The notes under the pieces are model-generated. The model worked only from the letters and a program-made list of their open reading frames with translations, ran no database searches and was not told the DNA's origin. The position numbers and the translations under genes were made by a program. Positions 52,718 through 62,593 of a stretch of DNA of 64,000 bases are shown one piece after another. Each line of letters starts with the position of its first letter. Positions within the stretch are counted from its first letter, which is position 1. This stretch comes from Candidatus Obscuribacterales bacterium (GTDB taxonomy: Bacteria; Cyanobacteriota; Vampirovibrionia; Obscuribacterales; Obscuribacteraceae). The DNA is taken from positions 310,001-374,000 of the forward strand of contig JACKCM010000005.1 of assembly GCA_020634035.1 (NCBI GenBank), given 5' to 3'.

Positions 52718-53497
52718 ATGATACTAGGTAGAAAGAAAACTTTGTTTCGGTTTCGCGCCCTTTTCATTGCCTGTTTCCTGATGGTCATAACGTATCCTGC
52801 CTTTGCCGGAGACGAAAAGGACCCCAATCCTTTCAACCTGCCGGACAGGGTCATGGCGCTGCCGCCGGAGATGCGTGCCGGGCAGATTTTTCAGGGGTTT
52901 CCCAGTCTTCGCCCCCAGGTCAACTGGTATCCGATTGCGCCCGGTCTGGTGGGCAACTGGCGCTCGAGCAGTATGAGGGTGCTGCGGCAAGATGATTTCG
53001 AGACCGGCGCCTACTACACCCTTGAATCGGTGGAGGAGGATGTCCTGGAGGTACATCTGGGAGATTTGCTTGATTCAGCCAGCTCTGTCTGGCACGCCCT
53101 TATCAGCCCGGAGATCCATGATTATCAGAAAGGAGATCTGGTGGACAGCAGAGACACCATCTCTATCAAGATGCTTGGACAATCTCCAAACCATTTGATG
53201 GTGCAGAGCAGGGTCTTTCATGTGATCTACAATCCTCAGAACAATCAGATTGTCACTTCTTATACCGAAGAGAGCGTCAGGCAGTACGATGTCGGCAGCA
53301 ACAGCCGAATGATCGGTCACGAGTATGTTAGGCTCTATGATCCTGATGGCTTTGTGAAAATGTCCGCCCAGACCATGAGGGTCTTCAGCCCTGTCGGTAA
53401 ATTCACCCAGGTCAATGAAAGAGCCGGTCTACACTTGCCCAGTTCGCTGGCTTCTCATTTGCAGTCTATCGGGCGTCACGATCTTATCAACTGGTAG
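52718..53497 (+). CDS. Secreted protein of unknown function
   Basis: 259 aa. Signal peptide with basic n-region RKKTLFRFR, hydrophobic ALFIACFLMVITYPAFA. The mature protein is beta-rich with many polar residues and no cysteine (WRSSSMRVLRQDDFETGAYYT, SARTMRVFS-like strands). I recognise no family. Its start is 9 bases from that of the divergent MprF-type gene, leaving almost no promoter space, so the two promoters must overlap the genes' 5' ends. Confidence 0.65.
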   Translation: MILGRKKTLFRFRALFIACFLMVITYPAFAGDEKDPNPFNLPDRVMALPPEMRAGQIFQGFPSLRPQVNWYPIAPGLVGNWRSSSMRVLRQDDFETGAYYTLESVEEDVLEVHLGDLLDSASSVWHALISPEIHDYQKGDLVDSRDTISIKMLGQSPNHLMVQSRVFHVIYNPQNNQIVTSYTEESVRQYDVGSNSRMIGHEYVRLYDPDGFVKMSAQTMRVFSPVGKFTQVNERAGLHLPSSLASHLQSIGRHDLINW

Positions 53498-53532
53498 GGC
53501 AACTAAATACGATACCAGGACAAGGCGTCGCT

Positions 53533-53892
53533 TCAGCTCTTGTAGTGACCGTATTTTTCAATCAAGGCTTTGACCGCTTCTTCGGTCGATTTGCCCCGGG
53601 TTACTTTCTCTATCTCTTTACGGTCGCCGATGGTCGCCAGAGCTTTTTCTGCCCGGGCTCGAACGCTTTCTCGGGGATGTTCCTGGGAGACAAAATAGAG
53701 AGGAGGAATGCTGAGGGGACGTTTCTCTCTTTCGAGCTGTTCTATATTGCTTTTCACCGCTTCATAGTCGGTGCTCTTCAAGCCATCCACCAACATCTTG
53801 AAGGTGAAATGGTCGAGCCTGCCCATTATTGATTTTGCTGTATGGTCCACAAAGCCGACCAGGTCCTGGAATTTGTCGATGAACTCGCTCAT
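53533..53892 (-). CDS. Small HEAT-like protein
   Basis: 119 aa from ATG 53892 (an ATG three codons upstream is also open). An all-helical sequence with one HEAT-like motif (HPRESVRARAEKALATIGD). Cytoplasmic, with no other clue. The gap 53902-54074 has no start codon for the next gene's apparent signal peptide. Confidence 0.55.
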   Translation of the reverse strand: MSEFIDKFQDLVGFVDHTAKSIMGRLDHFTFKMLVDGLKSTDYEAVKSNIEQLEREKRPLSIPPLYFVSQEHPRESVRARAEKALATIGDRKEIEKVTRGKSTEEAVKALIEKYGHYKS

Positions 53893-54074
53893 GGAAATCA
53901 AACCCTGTTTATAGACTGAGGTGATTCGGATTATGATAATCTCTTCTTCGGATCCGAATCTTTATTAAATCTCAGGTATGACATCCCGTCAACTTTCAGC
54001 ACCACCATGGAGTTTTCGCAGACATAGCTCTTCCCCGGAAAATAACGATTCTCTCCTGCCTCGCTTCTCTTCAG

Positions 54075-56711
54075 GTGCTTTTCAATGCCAGCGGGGCCGG
54101 GGCTTTTCCTGCCGATTCTCCTGTTCGCAGTATTATTGACCCGCTCTCTATCGAAGTGGCGCCTGACACTGATAGATATGACTTATTAGATCAGTTTTTG
54201 GTTCAGTCCCTGCTGTCCCATAACGATTCTCCTGAAGAGATAGAGAAGCTTATCGGTGATGGTAGAAAGAACCTTTCAAGAATTTATAAATATGACCCGC
54301 TTCTGCTACATCTGGGTTATATAAAAGCCAGGGCCGAGGTAAGGGCCGGCAATAAAAGTGCTGCCAGGAAAGCTTTGAAGAGAACCTTGCTTTCAGAACT
54401 GGATAGAGAGCGTTTTTTCGAGGCACTTGTAAGAAGCTCGATTCACAAGAGTGAATTTCTCTCAGGTAAATTAGAATCGCAAAAACAGTTCGAGAGCCGG
54501 TATTTAAAAGAGCGCAAGACGGTCGGATCTGATTTATCGAAGGCTGTTCTGGCACGAATGATAAAGCTCTATTACAGCCGACGACTATCCGAAGCAGATC
54601 TATTGAGAGAGCTGGCTCTGGATTCGGAGGCAATCGAGAAAGTCGACCTTGACCCGTTAAGTTTCTGGGCTCTACTCTGTGGCGCCGATGTCGCCGCGTA
54701 TGAGCCCCAGGACCCGCTATATAAAAAGCTTTTTGCGATGATAGAAAACTTTCGTCGTCGTCATTATAGTCAGGCTCTAGAAACAGCAGATAGTATTAAA
54801 CTTGATGATACTAACTTTGAGTCAGCCCTCGAGTCTTTTCTCAAACTCTTTCGTCTGCGTATGAAAGTCTTAGCGTCTCCGGCGCCGGATAGAAGAACCG
54901 TACTCGATCTCGAAGCGCTCTCAGACGAAGGTAGATCCAGGATAAAAGGCCGCGCCGATAGCTATATCTATCGCACTATTTTTTACGAGTCTATTTTATT
55001 GCTCGGTCAAATTGCCGAAAGAGAAGAGATAAAGCTATTTGATTCTATCGAGACCAGTCGGTCAGATAAGAAAGAGGACGACGCGGTTTACGAGTTTTAT
55101 ATGACCGCGGCTCCTTCTGACCGGCAGCGTGTCCGAGAGCTTGCCAGATTACTCTATTTCATCGGCTATAAATACAAGCTGATGCGTAGACAGGATAGAG
55201 CCAGAGTCTATCTGACCCGTTGTCTGCTTCTTTATAAGCTCTATCTGCCTGGGGATATGCAGACCGATACCATGGTCGATGCCTGTCTCTATGATCTTGC
55301 CGAGTCTTATCTATGGGCGAAAGAGTATGATATCGCCTCGGTTCTTTTTAAAGAGTGCGCCGAGTTGAGAGTCGCCCTCGGTCGCTCTCCTGTGGCTATC
55401 GTTATGACGCTCACATCCCTCGGGCGGGCTTTGATGGCAGATGGCAGACCGGAGTCGGCAACACCTTTTTTAAATCGTGGTCTGGGCTATGCTATTTATG
55501 CAGCCTGCCAGGCAGTCCCTTCTGAGAAAAGAGACAAGCTGGCGGCGTCTCTCGGTATTGAAGAAGGCAAAGTCGCAGAATTTGTAGAGGGTTTTTGTGC
55601 GCAGTCCTTGAGCCGGAGGCTAGCGCTTATGGAACTTTGTATGGATTATCCGGATGTTGGCAAAAGCGAGCGTGCCACTATAGAAAGTGCTGCTCAGACT
55701 TACATAGATTCGTTAGTAGGCTCCAAGTTTTACGACCAGGCAATTGCTTCGGCAGAGAGTCTTTTGAAGGCTAAACAGGGTCCGGTTGCCGCCGAGACTT
55801 CTTCTAATTCTTCTCCTTCTGATTTTGCATCTAATTTATGGCAGCTCGCTTTTGCCAATAGTGGGGCATCGCATATGGAGCGAAGCCGTGATCTTTATGA
55901 TCGCCTTTTTCGGGAGTACAAGAAAGAAGGCAAAAGGTCAAAGGCGCACTGGTACTTTAGCCGTGGTCTTGCCCATGATGCGCTCGGTGAATTCGATAAA
56001 GGTGCTTCGGACTTCAAACATGGAAGGGCAATTTTTGCTCGCTATCTCAAAGAGATGGACCGCGATCTCGATGATGATTTCAAAATCGATATCGACAAAT
56101 ACGAAGACCGTGATTACATTTTTTGGATTGCCGATGATCTGGCCAATGAACTGGCTGTCAGACGCAAAGATCCTCCCGGGCGATGCAGCTATATCAAAGC
56201 CTACGACCACGCGCGCTGGCCTGAAGATAGATTTCCGCTGAAAGTTTTTATAGATCGCTCGAAAGAGAGTGGATTTGGCGGCAAACTTTTCGATGTTGTC
56301 TATGCCGGTATCAGACAATGGCTGGAGATAGAGAATTCGCCGGTGAAGCTTGTTCTGGTGCAAAATAGAAATAATGCCGATATCTATGTCGAGAGAGTCG
56401 ACAACTATGATTTTATCCCTCCGGGCTCGGCAGGCAAGGCCGAGGCTGACTATATTTATACCGAAGAGAAAGAGCCTTCGCTGTTGAACAAAGTTCATTT
56501 GAGGATCTTCTGCGACACTTACAACGGTGCCAGGCTCTCCAATCATGCGCTACGACATATAAAAACACTGGCAGCCCATGAGTTTGGTCATGGACTTGGT
56601 TTGAATCATTCTCCTTCCGGTTTGGACATCATGTACTGGAAGGCTGATACCACAGAGTTGTCGGAGCGTGACCGCAATACCCTCAGGGAACTCTATCGAA
56701 GTCAAGAGTGA
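54075..56711 (+). CDS. Large TPR/helical matrixin-like zinc protease
   Basis: 878 aa from GTG 54075. Residues 1-650 are helical, with TPR-like pairs (ALDSEAIEKVDLDPLSFWAL, DMQTDTMVDACLYDLAESYLWAKE) and no catalytic motif. The C-terminal protease domain starts near 715 (PLKVFIDRSKES, NADIYVE) and has zinc site HEFGHGLGLNH then IMYW, the metzincin Met-turn. It is a paralogue of 27204-28991. The start is doubtful: the same frame upstream encodes a signal peptide (RKITILSCLASLQVLFNASGAGAFPA) but has no ATG, GTG or TTG back to a TGA at 53979. Confidence 0.78.
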   Translation: MLFNASGAGAFPADSPVRSIIDPLSIEVAPDTDRYDLLDQFLVQSLLSHNDSPEEIEKLIGDGRKNLSRIYKYDPLLLHLGYIKARAEVRAGNKSAARKALKRTLLSELDRERFFEALVRSSIHKSEFLSGKLESQKQFESRYLKERKTVGSDLSKAVLARMIKLYYSRRLSEADLLRELALDSEAIEKVDLDPLSFWALLCGADVAAYEPQDPLYKKLFAMIENFRRRHYSQALETADSIKLDDTNFESALESFLKLFRLRMKVLASPAPDRRTVLDLEALSDEGRSRIKGRADSYIYRTIFYESILLLGQIAEREEIKLFDSIETSRSDKKEDDAVYEFYMTAAPSDRQRVRELARLLYFIGYKYKLMRRQDRARVYLTRCLLLYKLYLPGDMQTDTMVDACLYDLAESYLWAKEYDIASVLFKECAELRVALGRSPVAIVMTLTSLGRALMADGRPESATPFLNRGLGYAIYAACQAVPSEKRDKLAASLGIEEGKVAEFVEGFCAQSLSRRLALMELCMDYPDVGKSERATIESAAQTYIDSLVGSKFYDQAIASAESLLKAKQGPVAAETSSNSSPSDFASNLWQLAFANSGASHMERSRDLYDRLFREYKKEGKRSKAHWYFSRGLAHDALGEFDKGASDFKHGRAIFARYLKEMDRDLDDDFKIDIDKYEDRDYIFWIADDLANELAVRRKDPPGRCSYIKAYDHARWPEDRFPLKVFIDRSKESGFGGKLFDVVYAGIRQWLEIENSPVKLVLVQNRNNADIYVERVDNYDFIPPGSAGKAEADYIYTEEKEPSLLNKVHLRIFCDTYNGARLSNHALRHIKTLAAHEFGHGLGLNHSPSGLDIMYWKADTTELSERDRNTLRELYRSQE

Positions 56712-56799
56712 GATTCGCTGGCGATTTCAGGGTTGTCAGTGGTTTAGGGCTCGGTCGGCAAGTGTAAAAAGAATACAGGCGGAAGCCCCGGAAGTTATT

Positions 56800-56822
56800 G
56801 AGCCGTTTAGCGGCTCCTTATT
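56800..56822 (+). terminator. Possible terminator after the large protease gene
   Basis: GAGCCG (56800-56805) and CGGCTC (56811-56816) pair around TTTAG and are followed by CTTATT. The stem is short and the tail weak. It lies in the 56712-56898 gap, which shows no gene. Confidence 0.4.
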
Positions 56823-56898
56823 GCTGCGTCCAGTGTTCTGGCGCGTTCTCTTTGCACCTTTGTCAGTACCAGTACCTTTGCCGGATCGGAGATGTCCA

Positions 56899-58044
56899 AT
56901 GAATCGAAAACTGAAAACCTTACTAGGACTAACTCTCGCCCAGACCATAATCGCTCTTTCTCTTCCTCTGGGAGCTATTGCCGGTACTAGCGATGGTGCG
57001 GACTCTCCTGACTTCGCCCTGCCCTTGAACGACAAGATCCAGCTCTCCACCGAGGGCGGTGCTCTGGTAACAGAAAAGATCACTTTGCCTGAAAATGCCA
57101 GTGCCAATTCGAGTCCTATTCTTTCTATAGAGGAAGCCCTGGGCGAAGATGCCGAAGTTGCCGTCCTCACCGAAGAAGATCAGGATGTTATCGTTATCGA
57201 TAATGATCTGGAGACTGAAGTTGCAGTAGAAGAAGAATACAAATGGGAGCAGATTGCCGATTCGCCGGATAAGACCAAGATTGCCGCCGGGGCTAGATTT
57301 CCTGTTTGTGTAATCAGTTCAATCAGCAGCAAAACCGCTAAAAAAGGAGATCCTGTTGAAGCCAGATTGATGACCGATATAAAAATCGGAGGTCGCTTGA
57401 TTGCCCGACAGGGAGATCAGGTCATAGGAAGAATCGATACTGTCAGTAAAGCCAGACGCATCCTCCATGCCGAACTGTCCCGCAAAAGATGGATGAGGGC
57501 GAACGGATCTCTTGGAGTTCAGTTCGACGAAATCGTCACCGCCGACGGCAAGCACCTGCCCCTGGTGGCAAAGCCTGCGCGGGTAAGAAGAGTGGTCTCC
57601 AACAAGAACGAAGGCCGGGTACTCGGGGTCAACCACAATGGTGAGCTGGCCAGTCCGCTTTCGACCCAACTGAAGCACCAGGCGGTTCACCTCGCCATCC
57701 GTGGAGCAGCTTCGGTGGGCGGCGTCTTCTCTATGGGAGCGGTTCCCGCTGCCTACGGTATCATCGGCGCTATCAACCCCTCTTTCGCTTTTCTTCAGCC
57801 GGTGGGCAAAAATGTACCGCATCGCCGCATGAAAGGCTTCGCCATGGGTGTGGTCTCGGGCTTGCCGGGCGGTTTTCTAATTGCCGACACGATTATAAAA
57901 GGCAAAGAGGCAGTGATTAAACCAGGCGATACCTTCCTGGCAGAATTCAAAGATGAGTTCACAGGACGTGCGGCAACCTCTGCCGAACTGCTTCCGGGAG
58001 CATCGGGTAAAGTTCGTGGCGAAGTCATGCCTGAGAACAAGTAA
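56899..58044 (+). CDS. Secreted protein of unknown function
   Basis: 381 aa from ATG 56899, with GGAG (56888-56891) seven bases upstream; the frame is open further up but has no signal peptide there. Signal peptide about 1-29 (LAQTIIALSLPLGAIAG). An acidic region follows, then a beta-rich domain with repeated Gly turns (GARFPVCVISSIS, GGRLIARQGDQVIGRIDTV, GSLGVQFDEIVTADG), and a Gly/Ala-rich hydrophobic stretch (GAASVGGVFSMGAVPAAYGIIGA). The basis is reminiscent of beta-sandwich secretion/conjugation (TrbI-like) proteins, but I cannot assign it. A strong terminator follows. Confidence 0.65.
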   Translation: MNRKLKTLLGLTLAQTIIALSLPLGAIAGTSDGADSPDFALPLNDKIQLSTEGGALVTEKITLPENASANSSPILSIEEALGEDAEVAVLTEEDQDVIVIDNDLETEVAVEEEYKWEQIADSPDKTKIAAGARFPVCVISSISSKTAKKGDPVEARLMTDIKIGGRLIARQGDQVIGRIDTVSKARRILHAELSRKRWMRANGSLGVQFDEIVTADGKHLPLVAKPARVRRVVSNKNEGRVLGVNHNGELASPLSTQLKHQAVHLAIRGAASVGGVFSMGAVPAAYGIIGAINPSFAFLQPVGKNVPHRRMKGFAMGVVSGLPGGFLIADTIIKGKEAVIKPGDTFLAEFKDEFTGRAATSAELLPGASGKVRGEVMPENK

Positions 58045-58066
58045 GCATCAAGATAGAGTCTACTCG

Positions 58067-58107
58067 GGTCCCCGGCAGGTTTCATCCCTGACCGGGGACC
58101 TTCTTTT
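58067..58107 (+). terminator. Strong Rho-independent terminator
   Basis: GGTCCCCGG (58067-58075) and CCGGGGACC (58092-58100), extended by CAGG/CCTG with one bulged A, are followed by TTCTTTT. It ends the 56899 transcript, and its T-run overlaps the stop codon (58106-58108) of the convergent glycosyltransferase. Confidence 0.9.
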
Positions 58108-60403
58108 AGCGGGCCAGCAAAAGTTTGTGGTGGTGCTCGATGTCTTTTCGATAGGTCGAGTTGAAGGCCGCTTTCAAAGACTGTTCCCAGAATCTCTCCA
58201 GGTTGACGGACTCTTTAGATACCAGGTATCGACAGTATTCGCGCAAAGCACTACCAAGGTACTTTCTGGGGAGAATCTCCAGCTCTTTGTGCCAGTCGAA
58301 CTCTCCGGGCACTTTTGTGTCCAGCACCGCTGCCGCCCGGGCTGCTGTTTTCATAACTTCTATCCGTTCAAGGAAGCTGACCGGATGATCGTGGATACAG
58401 AGACAATCTTCGACAAGTTTGGATCGGCAGCCGAGTGAAAATAGTCTGAGACCGAATTCGAAATCATCCCAGGCGTCGGCTTCGAATGCTTCATCAAAGA
58501 ATCCGGCTCTGATGACAAGATCCTTTCTAAGAGAGGTATTGGCGACGTAGAAAAACCGCTCAGGAAAATCCCCGGGTTCTACGGTGAATACCTCACCGAA
58601 GGTTCGGCCACTTCTATCTAACCATTTTTGAAACTTAGTAGGTTCGTAGCCTCCATCGCTGCCGAAGAATGCACCACCTACCGCAATCAGATTATGATTC
58701 TCGGATTCCTGGTGAAATCTGAGATGTCGCTCTACGAAGTTGGAATCAGCAGGCACGAAATCGCTGCCCAGAAACAGCACCAGTGGTGCCCGTGCCTCTT
58801 TCAGTGCGATATTATTGGCGAAGGCTCTGCCTCCTCGGGCCGCTTTCAAGATTCGCCAGTTTGCCGGAAGCTGATTGTTTTTTATCCACTCGCTCAATTC
58901 TGCTTCAAGCTTGTTGTCTCCGGAGGCATCTACGCATATAACCTCAAATGTATTTGAACTCGGAGGCGAATTCTCTTTGCTTTGCTTAAGCAGAGCCGCC
59001 AGAGTCTTGATTGGAGAGTGACGCATGTATCCGATCAGAACGCTTATCTGTGGTGCAGAAGCGGAAGCGGAATCGAAATGACCATCTAAAAGAACCTGCA
59101 AAGGCTGGCTTTTTAAGGTCGTCTGGGCCAGGCTGCCGTTCTGTCTTTCTAAAGTTGCGTTGGATTTGAGCCGGCTCAACATTCGTGGCAGCGATTTCGA
59201 TTGAGAACTTCCAGGACCTTTGAACAGCCGTTTCAATTTGTAAGATCGGCTCATTTTGATGGAGCGGATCTCTTTTGCCAGGTAATATACATAGTCTCGC
59301 TGACTCCATCCGACAGTCCTGTATTCACTAAGGTTGGTATCGTTGAGAAATAGTTTTCTAATCTCTCTAATCGGTCTGGTCATGCGCCACACCGGATCTT
59401 CCAGGAGTTCTCTGAGTTTTGTCTCCAGCCTGGAGGCGCTCTCCGCCAGCTTCAACTCTTCGAGATCGAAATCCGGTTTGCTGTCCATAGCCAGCAGCGT
59501 TTTTCCTAATAAGGCTTCAAGCTCAAAGCGTGATAATTGCTGGAACAAGCTCACTTGGTTCGAATCTGAAGAGACTATCGATTTATATTGAGCCGCTATC
59601 AAAGCGACGGAGTTTTCCAAGAATTGCTGAGCGTCTAAAGAGCAATAGTTGTTGAAATTATTGTAGAACCGCATCAAATCCGGTGCGATCGCAAGAGTTT
59701 TTAAATTAGTGTTGGTCGTATTGTTCGCATGCCTGCGAAAACTGGTCAGAGTATCGTCGATGAAAGCGAAATCGCCTTCTTTCAAAAGACGCAGCCAGAG
59801 GTCGAGATCGCCCATGTGATTGAAGGCAGGATCGAAGACTTTGGTTCGATCAGAAAATCGAAACATCACACAGGTAGGTTCACCGATGAAATTCTCTATT
59901 CTTCTGAGGCTCTCTTCAATAACGATAGTGCCCGGACAGGGGCTTGAATCCTCGAAATAGTCAGAGGCAAAGGGAGTGCCGTATACATGAGATAGGTCTT
60001 CTCCACTCTCTGAGATCCAGTTGCGTCTTGCCGATACCAGAACTACTTCAGGATGCTTCTGTAGGGTTTCAAGACAACGTGCAAGAAAAGTCGGCTCCAG
60101 GCGGTCATCTTGCGCGAAAGGCTTTATATAATCAAAGCGAGCCAGCCTTAAGCAGGCATTGTAATTTTCGAAAAGACCCAGGCGCTCTTTGTTCTTAAAA
60201 AAGCGAATTCTAGGGTCTCTATCTAAATATGATTCGACAATGCTCGCTGTCCTGTCGCTGGAGCAATCGTCGACAATTATTAGTTCGAAATTCGTGTGAG
60301 TTTGAGCAAGGACACTCTCAATCGCTTCCGCTAGAAACTGCTCACCCTGGTATACGGGTAAACAGATTGATATCGCGAACTTCTCTTCTGGAGTGGTTCT
60401 CAA
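58106..60403 (-). CDS. Tandem family-2 glycosyltransferase
   Basis: 765 aa with two GT2 (GT-A fold) domains. N-terminal domain (about 10-240): ISICLPVYQGEQFL, IIVDDCSSDRTASIVE, and AQDDRL in the DXD position. A helical spacer of about 180 residues follows. The C-terminal domain (about 435-690): ISVLIGYMRHSPIK, VICVDASGDN, LFLGSDF, then GGAFFG, and DAWDDFEFGLRL, as in cell-wall/exopolysaccharide transferases. It probably adds sugars to surface glycans; no other polysaccharide genes are in the window. The start (TTG 60403) is uncertain; no Shine-Dalgarno is convincing. It diverges from the 60614 gene across a 210-base region with no other gene. Confidence 0.85.
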   Translation of the reverse strand: MRTTPEEKFAISICLPVYQGEQFLAEAIESVLAQTHTNFELIIVDDCSSDRTASIVESYLDRDPRIRFFKNKERLGLFENYNACLRLARFDYIKPFAQDDRLEPTFLARCLETLQKHPEVVLVSARRNWISESGEDLSHVYGTPFASDYFEDSSPCPGTIVIEESLRRIENFIGEPTCVMFRFSDRTKVFDPAFNHMGDLDLWLRLLKEGDFAFIDDTLTSFRRHANNTTNTNLKTLAIAPDLMRFYNNFNNYCSLDAQQFLENSVALIAAQYKSIVSSDSNQVSLFQQLSRFELEALLGKTLLAMDSKPDFDLEELKLAESASRLETKLRELLEDPVWRMTRPIREIRKLFLNDTNLSEYRTVGWSQRDYVYYLAKEIRSIKMSRSYKLKRLFKGPGSSQSKSLPRMLSRLKSNATLERQNGSLAQTTLKSQPLQVLLDGHFDSASASAPQISVLIGYMRHSPIKTLAALLKQSKENSPPSSNTFEVICVDASGDNKLEAELSEWIKNNQLPANWRILKAARGGRAFANNIALKEARAPLVLFLGSDFVPADSNFVERHLRFHQESENHNLIAVGGAFFGSDGGYEPTKFQKWLDRSGRTFGEVFTVEPGDFPERFFYVANTSLRKDLVIRAGFFDEAFEADAWDDFEFGLRLFSLGCRSKLVEDCLCIHDHPVSFLERIEVMKTAARAAAVLDTKVPGEFDWHKELEILPRKYLGSALREYCRYLVSKESVNLERFWEQSLKAAFNSTYRKDIEHHHKLLLAR

Positions 60404-60613
60404 ATTACAAAGCGATGTTCTGATCGCTGATCTAATGGCAACCGGGTAATTATAGTGAGCCTGAACCTGTCTGGGATGATAGGGTTCTTATGTAAATTCG
60501 TCACCGAGAAAGTCCCATCCGGGGCGATGATTGTAAAGTGTTAATTTAGGAGAGCGGGTCAGGGTTATAGAATTGGGTCCTAGTTGTAAGCACACGGACT
60601 TGGTCTTGAAACG

Positions 60614-61321
60614 ATGAACACCACCAGATCTTCTCAGAATCCTCACCAGAGCGCTCCTCTGGACAATCACCCCAATCCGATGGATCGTAATCGCTCCATC
60701 CTCTGGGCCAGATATCTAGTTGATACGGAAGACTGGCTTCTGATCTCGGTGAAAGAGACTGGAGGCTCGGCAGATGATAGCGACAACCCCGTAGTCTCAA
60801 TTTCGCTGATGGGTGCCAGCGGCAAAGCCATTTATGAAGCCCTGGTGAAGCCGTCTGGAATAGTCAATAACGATCTTATTTCCGAACACGAGCTGGAGAC
60901 CGGCACTTTATTCAACGCGCAACCATATTCGGTGATCAGAGACAGTGTGGTGCGGCTCACCTCCTCTAAAGATGTACTTTCCTGGAACTTCGACAAAGTT
61001 CGGGAGACTTTCGAAAGACTTGATAGATTGAACAATATGCCTCCCCACGAATGGAGAGGCAATAGTGTTTCTCATCAGTATGCCCGTTTCCTCGGAGACA
61101 AAGAAGGCGATAAGCCCGGCTATCTGATGCCCCAGCTGAAGCCGCGTGGACGTTCGGCGCGGGCCGAAAACCAGGCTGTTTTCGAAGTGGTTAGCGAGAT
61201 TGCCGCTTCCAGCCAGTATTCCGATCCGCTCACCAGCGGCAAACCCGGCTGGACTGCAGAGTTCTATCGTCCGAAACTGACAGCATCAGAGAAGTTCAAG
61301 AATTTCTTCAACAAGAAGTAG
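60614..61321 (+). CDS. Degenerate DnaQ-like (RNase H-fold) protein
   Basis: 235 aa. The layout resembles DEDD exonucleases: VDTED with Asp37 and Glu39 at the DxE position, a beta strand NPVVSISLMGASG, KPSGIVNNDLI and EHELETGTLF where family members have 'HGIT', and SWNFDKVRE (Asn125, Asp127) at Exo II. The Exo III His is replaced (RARAENQAVFEVV). If the alignment holds, the first two metal sites are kept but the last is lost. This is my inference; no strong signature is present. The N-terminus is polar, without a signal peptide. It overlaps the convergent gene by 14 bases. Confidence 0.5.
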   Translation: MNTTRSSQNPHQSAPLDNHPNPMDRNRSILWARYLVDTEDWLLISVKETGGSADDSDNPVVSISLMGASGKAIYEALVKPSGIVNNDLISEHELETGTLFNAQPYSVIRDSVVRLTSSKDVLSWNFDKVRETFERLDRLNNMPPHEWRGNSVSHQYARFLGDKEGDKPGYLMPQLKPRGRSARAENQAVFEVVSEIAASSQYSDPLTSGKPGWTAEFYRPKLTASEKFKNFFNKK

Positions 61322-62528
61322 TTTCTTCAATTTGTTCCAGAACCGAGCAGCTCTCAAGAATCTCCAGGGCTTCGTTAATCGAGTCGACACCATTCTCGGT
61401 GCTAGAGCTATGGGTTGCATAAGCCGGCTGAACAGCCAGTTGCTGGAAGGCTCTGCCTATCTCTTCGGCTGATGCGGACACGAAAGCTCCGACACCTTCT
61501 CTGTTCTGTTTGATGGCGACCGCTACGTCGACGGCGAAGTTGTTCTTGACCCGTGCTTTGACTGCGTCCACCAGGCTTGCGCCGTTGAGGACTTCGTCGA
61601 TAACAGATTTCATCCGGGCAAGTTTGTCTTTGCCGAGGCTTACCGAAAGCTCTTCTATGGTCAATCTCTTGCGGGCTTCTTTTTTGAAAGCCGGTGCTTC
61701 GGTCTGACCACCGAGACTTTCGCCTATTTCGGTCAGGGTCTTTTTAATTCTCTCCTGACTCAGCGATTTGAATCGCGGGTCAAGCTCCCGGGCCATGTCG
61801 TCGGTCTTCTTGTTCCACCGCGAAGCGGAGCGAAGTATGTTAGAGACATTGCCTCTCGAAGACTCGACTTCGAAGATTTCGAGGAAGCGGCGAATCTCCA
61901 CATGGGCACAAATAGCAGTCAGAATCTGTTTCTGTCTGGGCTTGGTGACCTCATTCGGACTCCAGAGGAAGAGCTTGAGCTCATCTACATTAGGCAGTAC
62001 ATTGACAGCCTTATCCAGCGGAATCTGAATTCTTCTTCTGATTTCATTAAGCTGGGCAACAAGATCGAATCTGCCCGGCTCAGGACATTCTGCTTCGACT
62101 ATGGCATAGGCATAGTCTTCAGTGTAGTTAGTGGAGGATATCAGTTTGCCGACTGATAGATACCCGCGAATCTCAGCGCTTTCGGTGCCGTTCAGTTGAA
62201 CTACAAAAGTACCGTTATTGAGGACGGGCGAATTGAGTATGGCCCGGGGCACAATCACCTGACCGAGGTCGTTAATAGCGCGCACGTCCACCCGGTGCTC
62301 GTTCACTATCACATCATTGACACCGGTGGCCACGGCCATTACATCGATAGCGTTCAGAGAAGGGACTGTGTCCTCATCCGGATTGACAAGAAAATCCAGC
62401 TCCGGATCAAGGCTCATCACAGCCTCTTCGAAGGCGATTCTTGCCAACTCGTCGGACAGATTCAATCCGAGCTTATCGGCTCTCATCTGAGCGATTCTTA
62501 CGATTTCTGGTGTTAGCTCTACTTTCAT
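61308..62528 (-). CDS. Unrecognised cytoplasmic protein
   Basis: 406 aa. It begins with a helix (LTPEIVRIAQMRADKLGLNLSDELARIAFEEAV) that looks like a small DNA-binding or dimerisation segment. A middle beta-rich part follows (VDVRAINDLGQVIVPRAI), then a helical C-terminus. I see no catalytic motif and no signal peptide. It lies 65 bases after the HhH protein and is probably in its transcript. No function assigned. Confidence 0.6.
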   Translation of the reverse strand: MKVELTPEIVRIAQMRADKLGLNLSDELARIAFEEAVMSLDPELDFLVNPDEDTVPSLNAIDVMAVATGVNDVIVNEHRVDVRAINDLGQVIVPRAILNSPVLNNGTFVVQLNGTESAEIRGYLSVGKLISSTNYTEDYAYAIVEAECPEPGRFDLVAQLNEIRRRIQIPLDKAVNVLPNVDELKLFLWSPNEVTKPRQKQILTAICAHVEIRRFLEIFEVESSRGNVSNILRSASRWNKKTDDMARELDPRFKSLSQERIKKTLTEIGESLGGQTEAPAFKKEARKRLTIEELSVSLGKDKLARMKSVIDEVLNGASLVDAVKARVKNNFAVDVAVAIKQNREGVGAFVSASAEEIGRAFQQLAVQPAYATHSSSTENGVDSINEALEILESCSVLEQIEETTSC

Positions 62529-62593
62529 TGGATGTTTCCCTTGTTTCTCTGGGAGCCCCGTTTCACAAAACCTCTACAGCGGCACCTTTCAAT

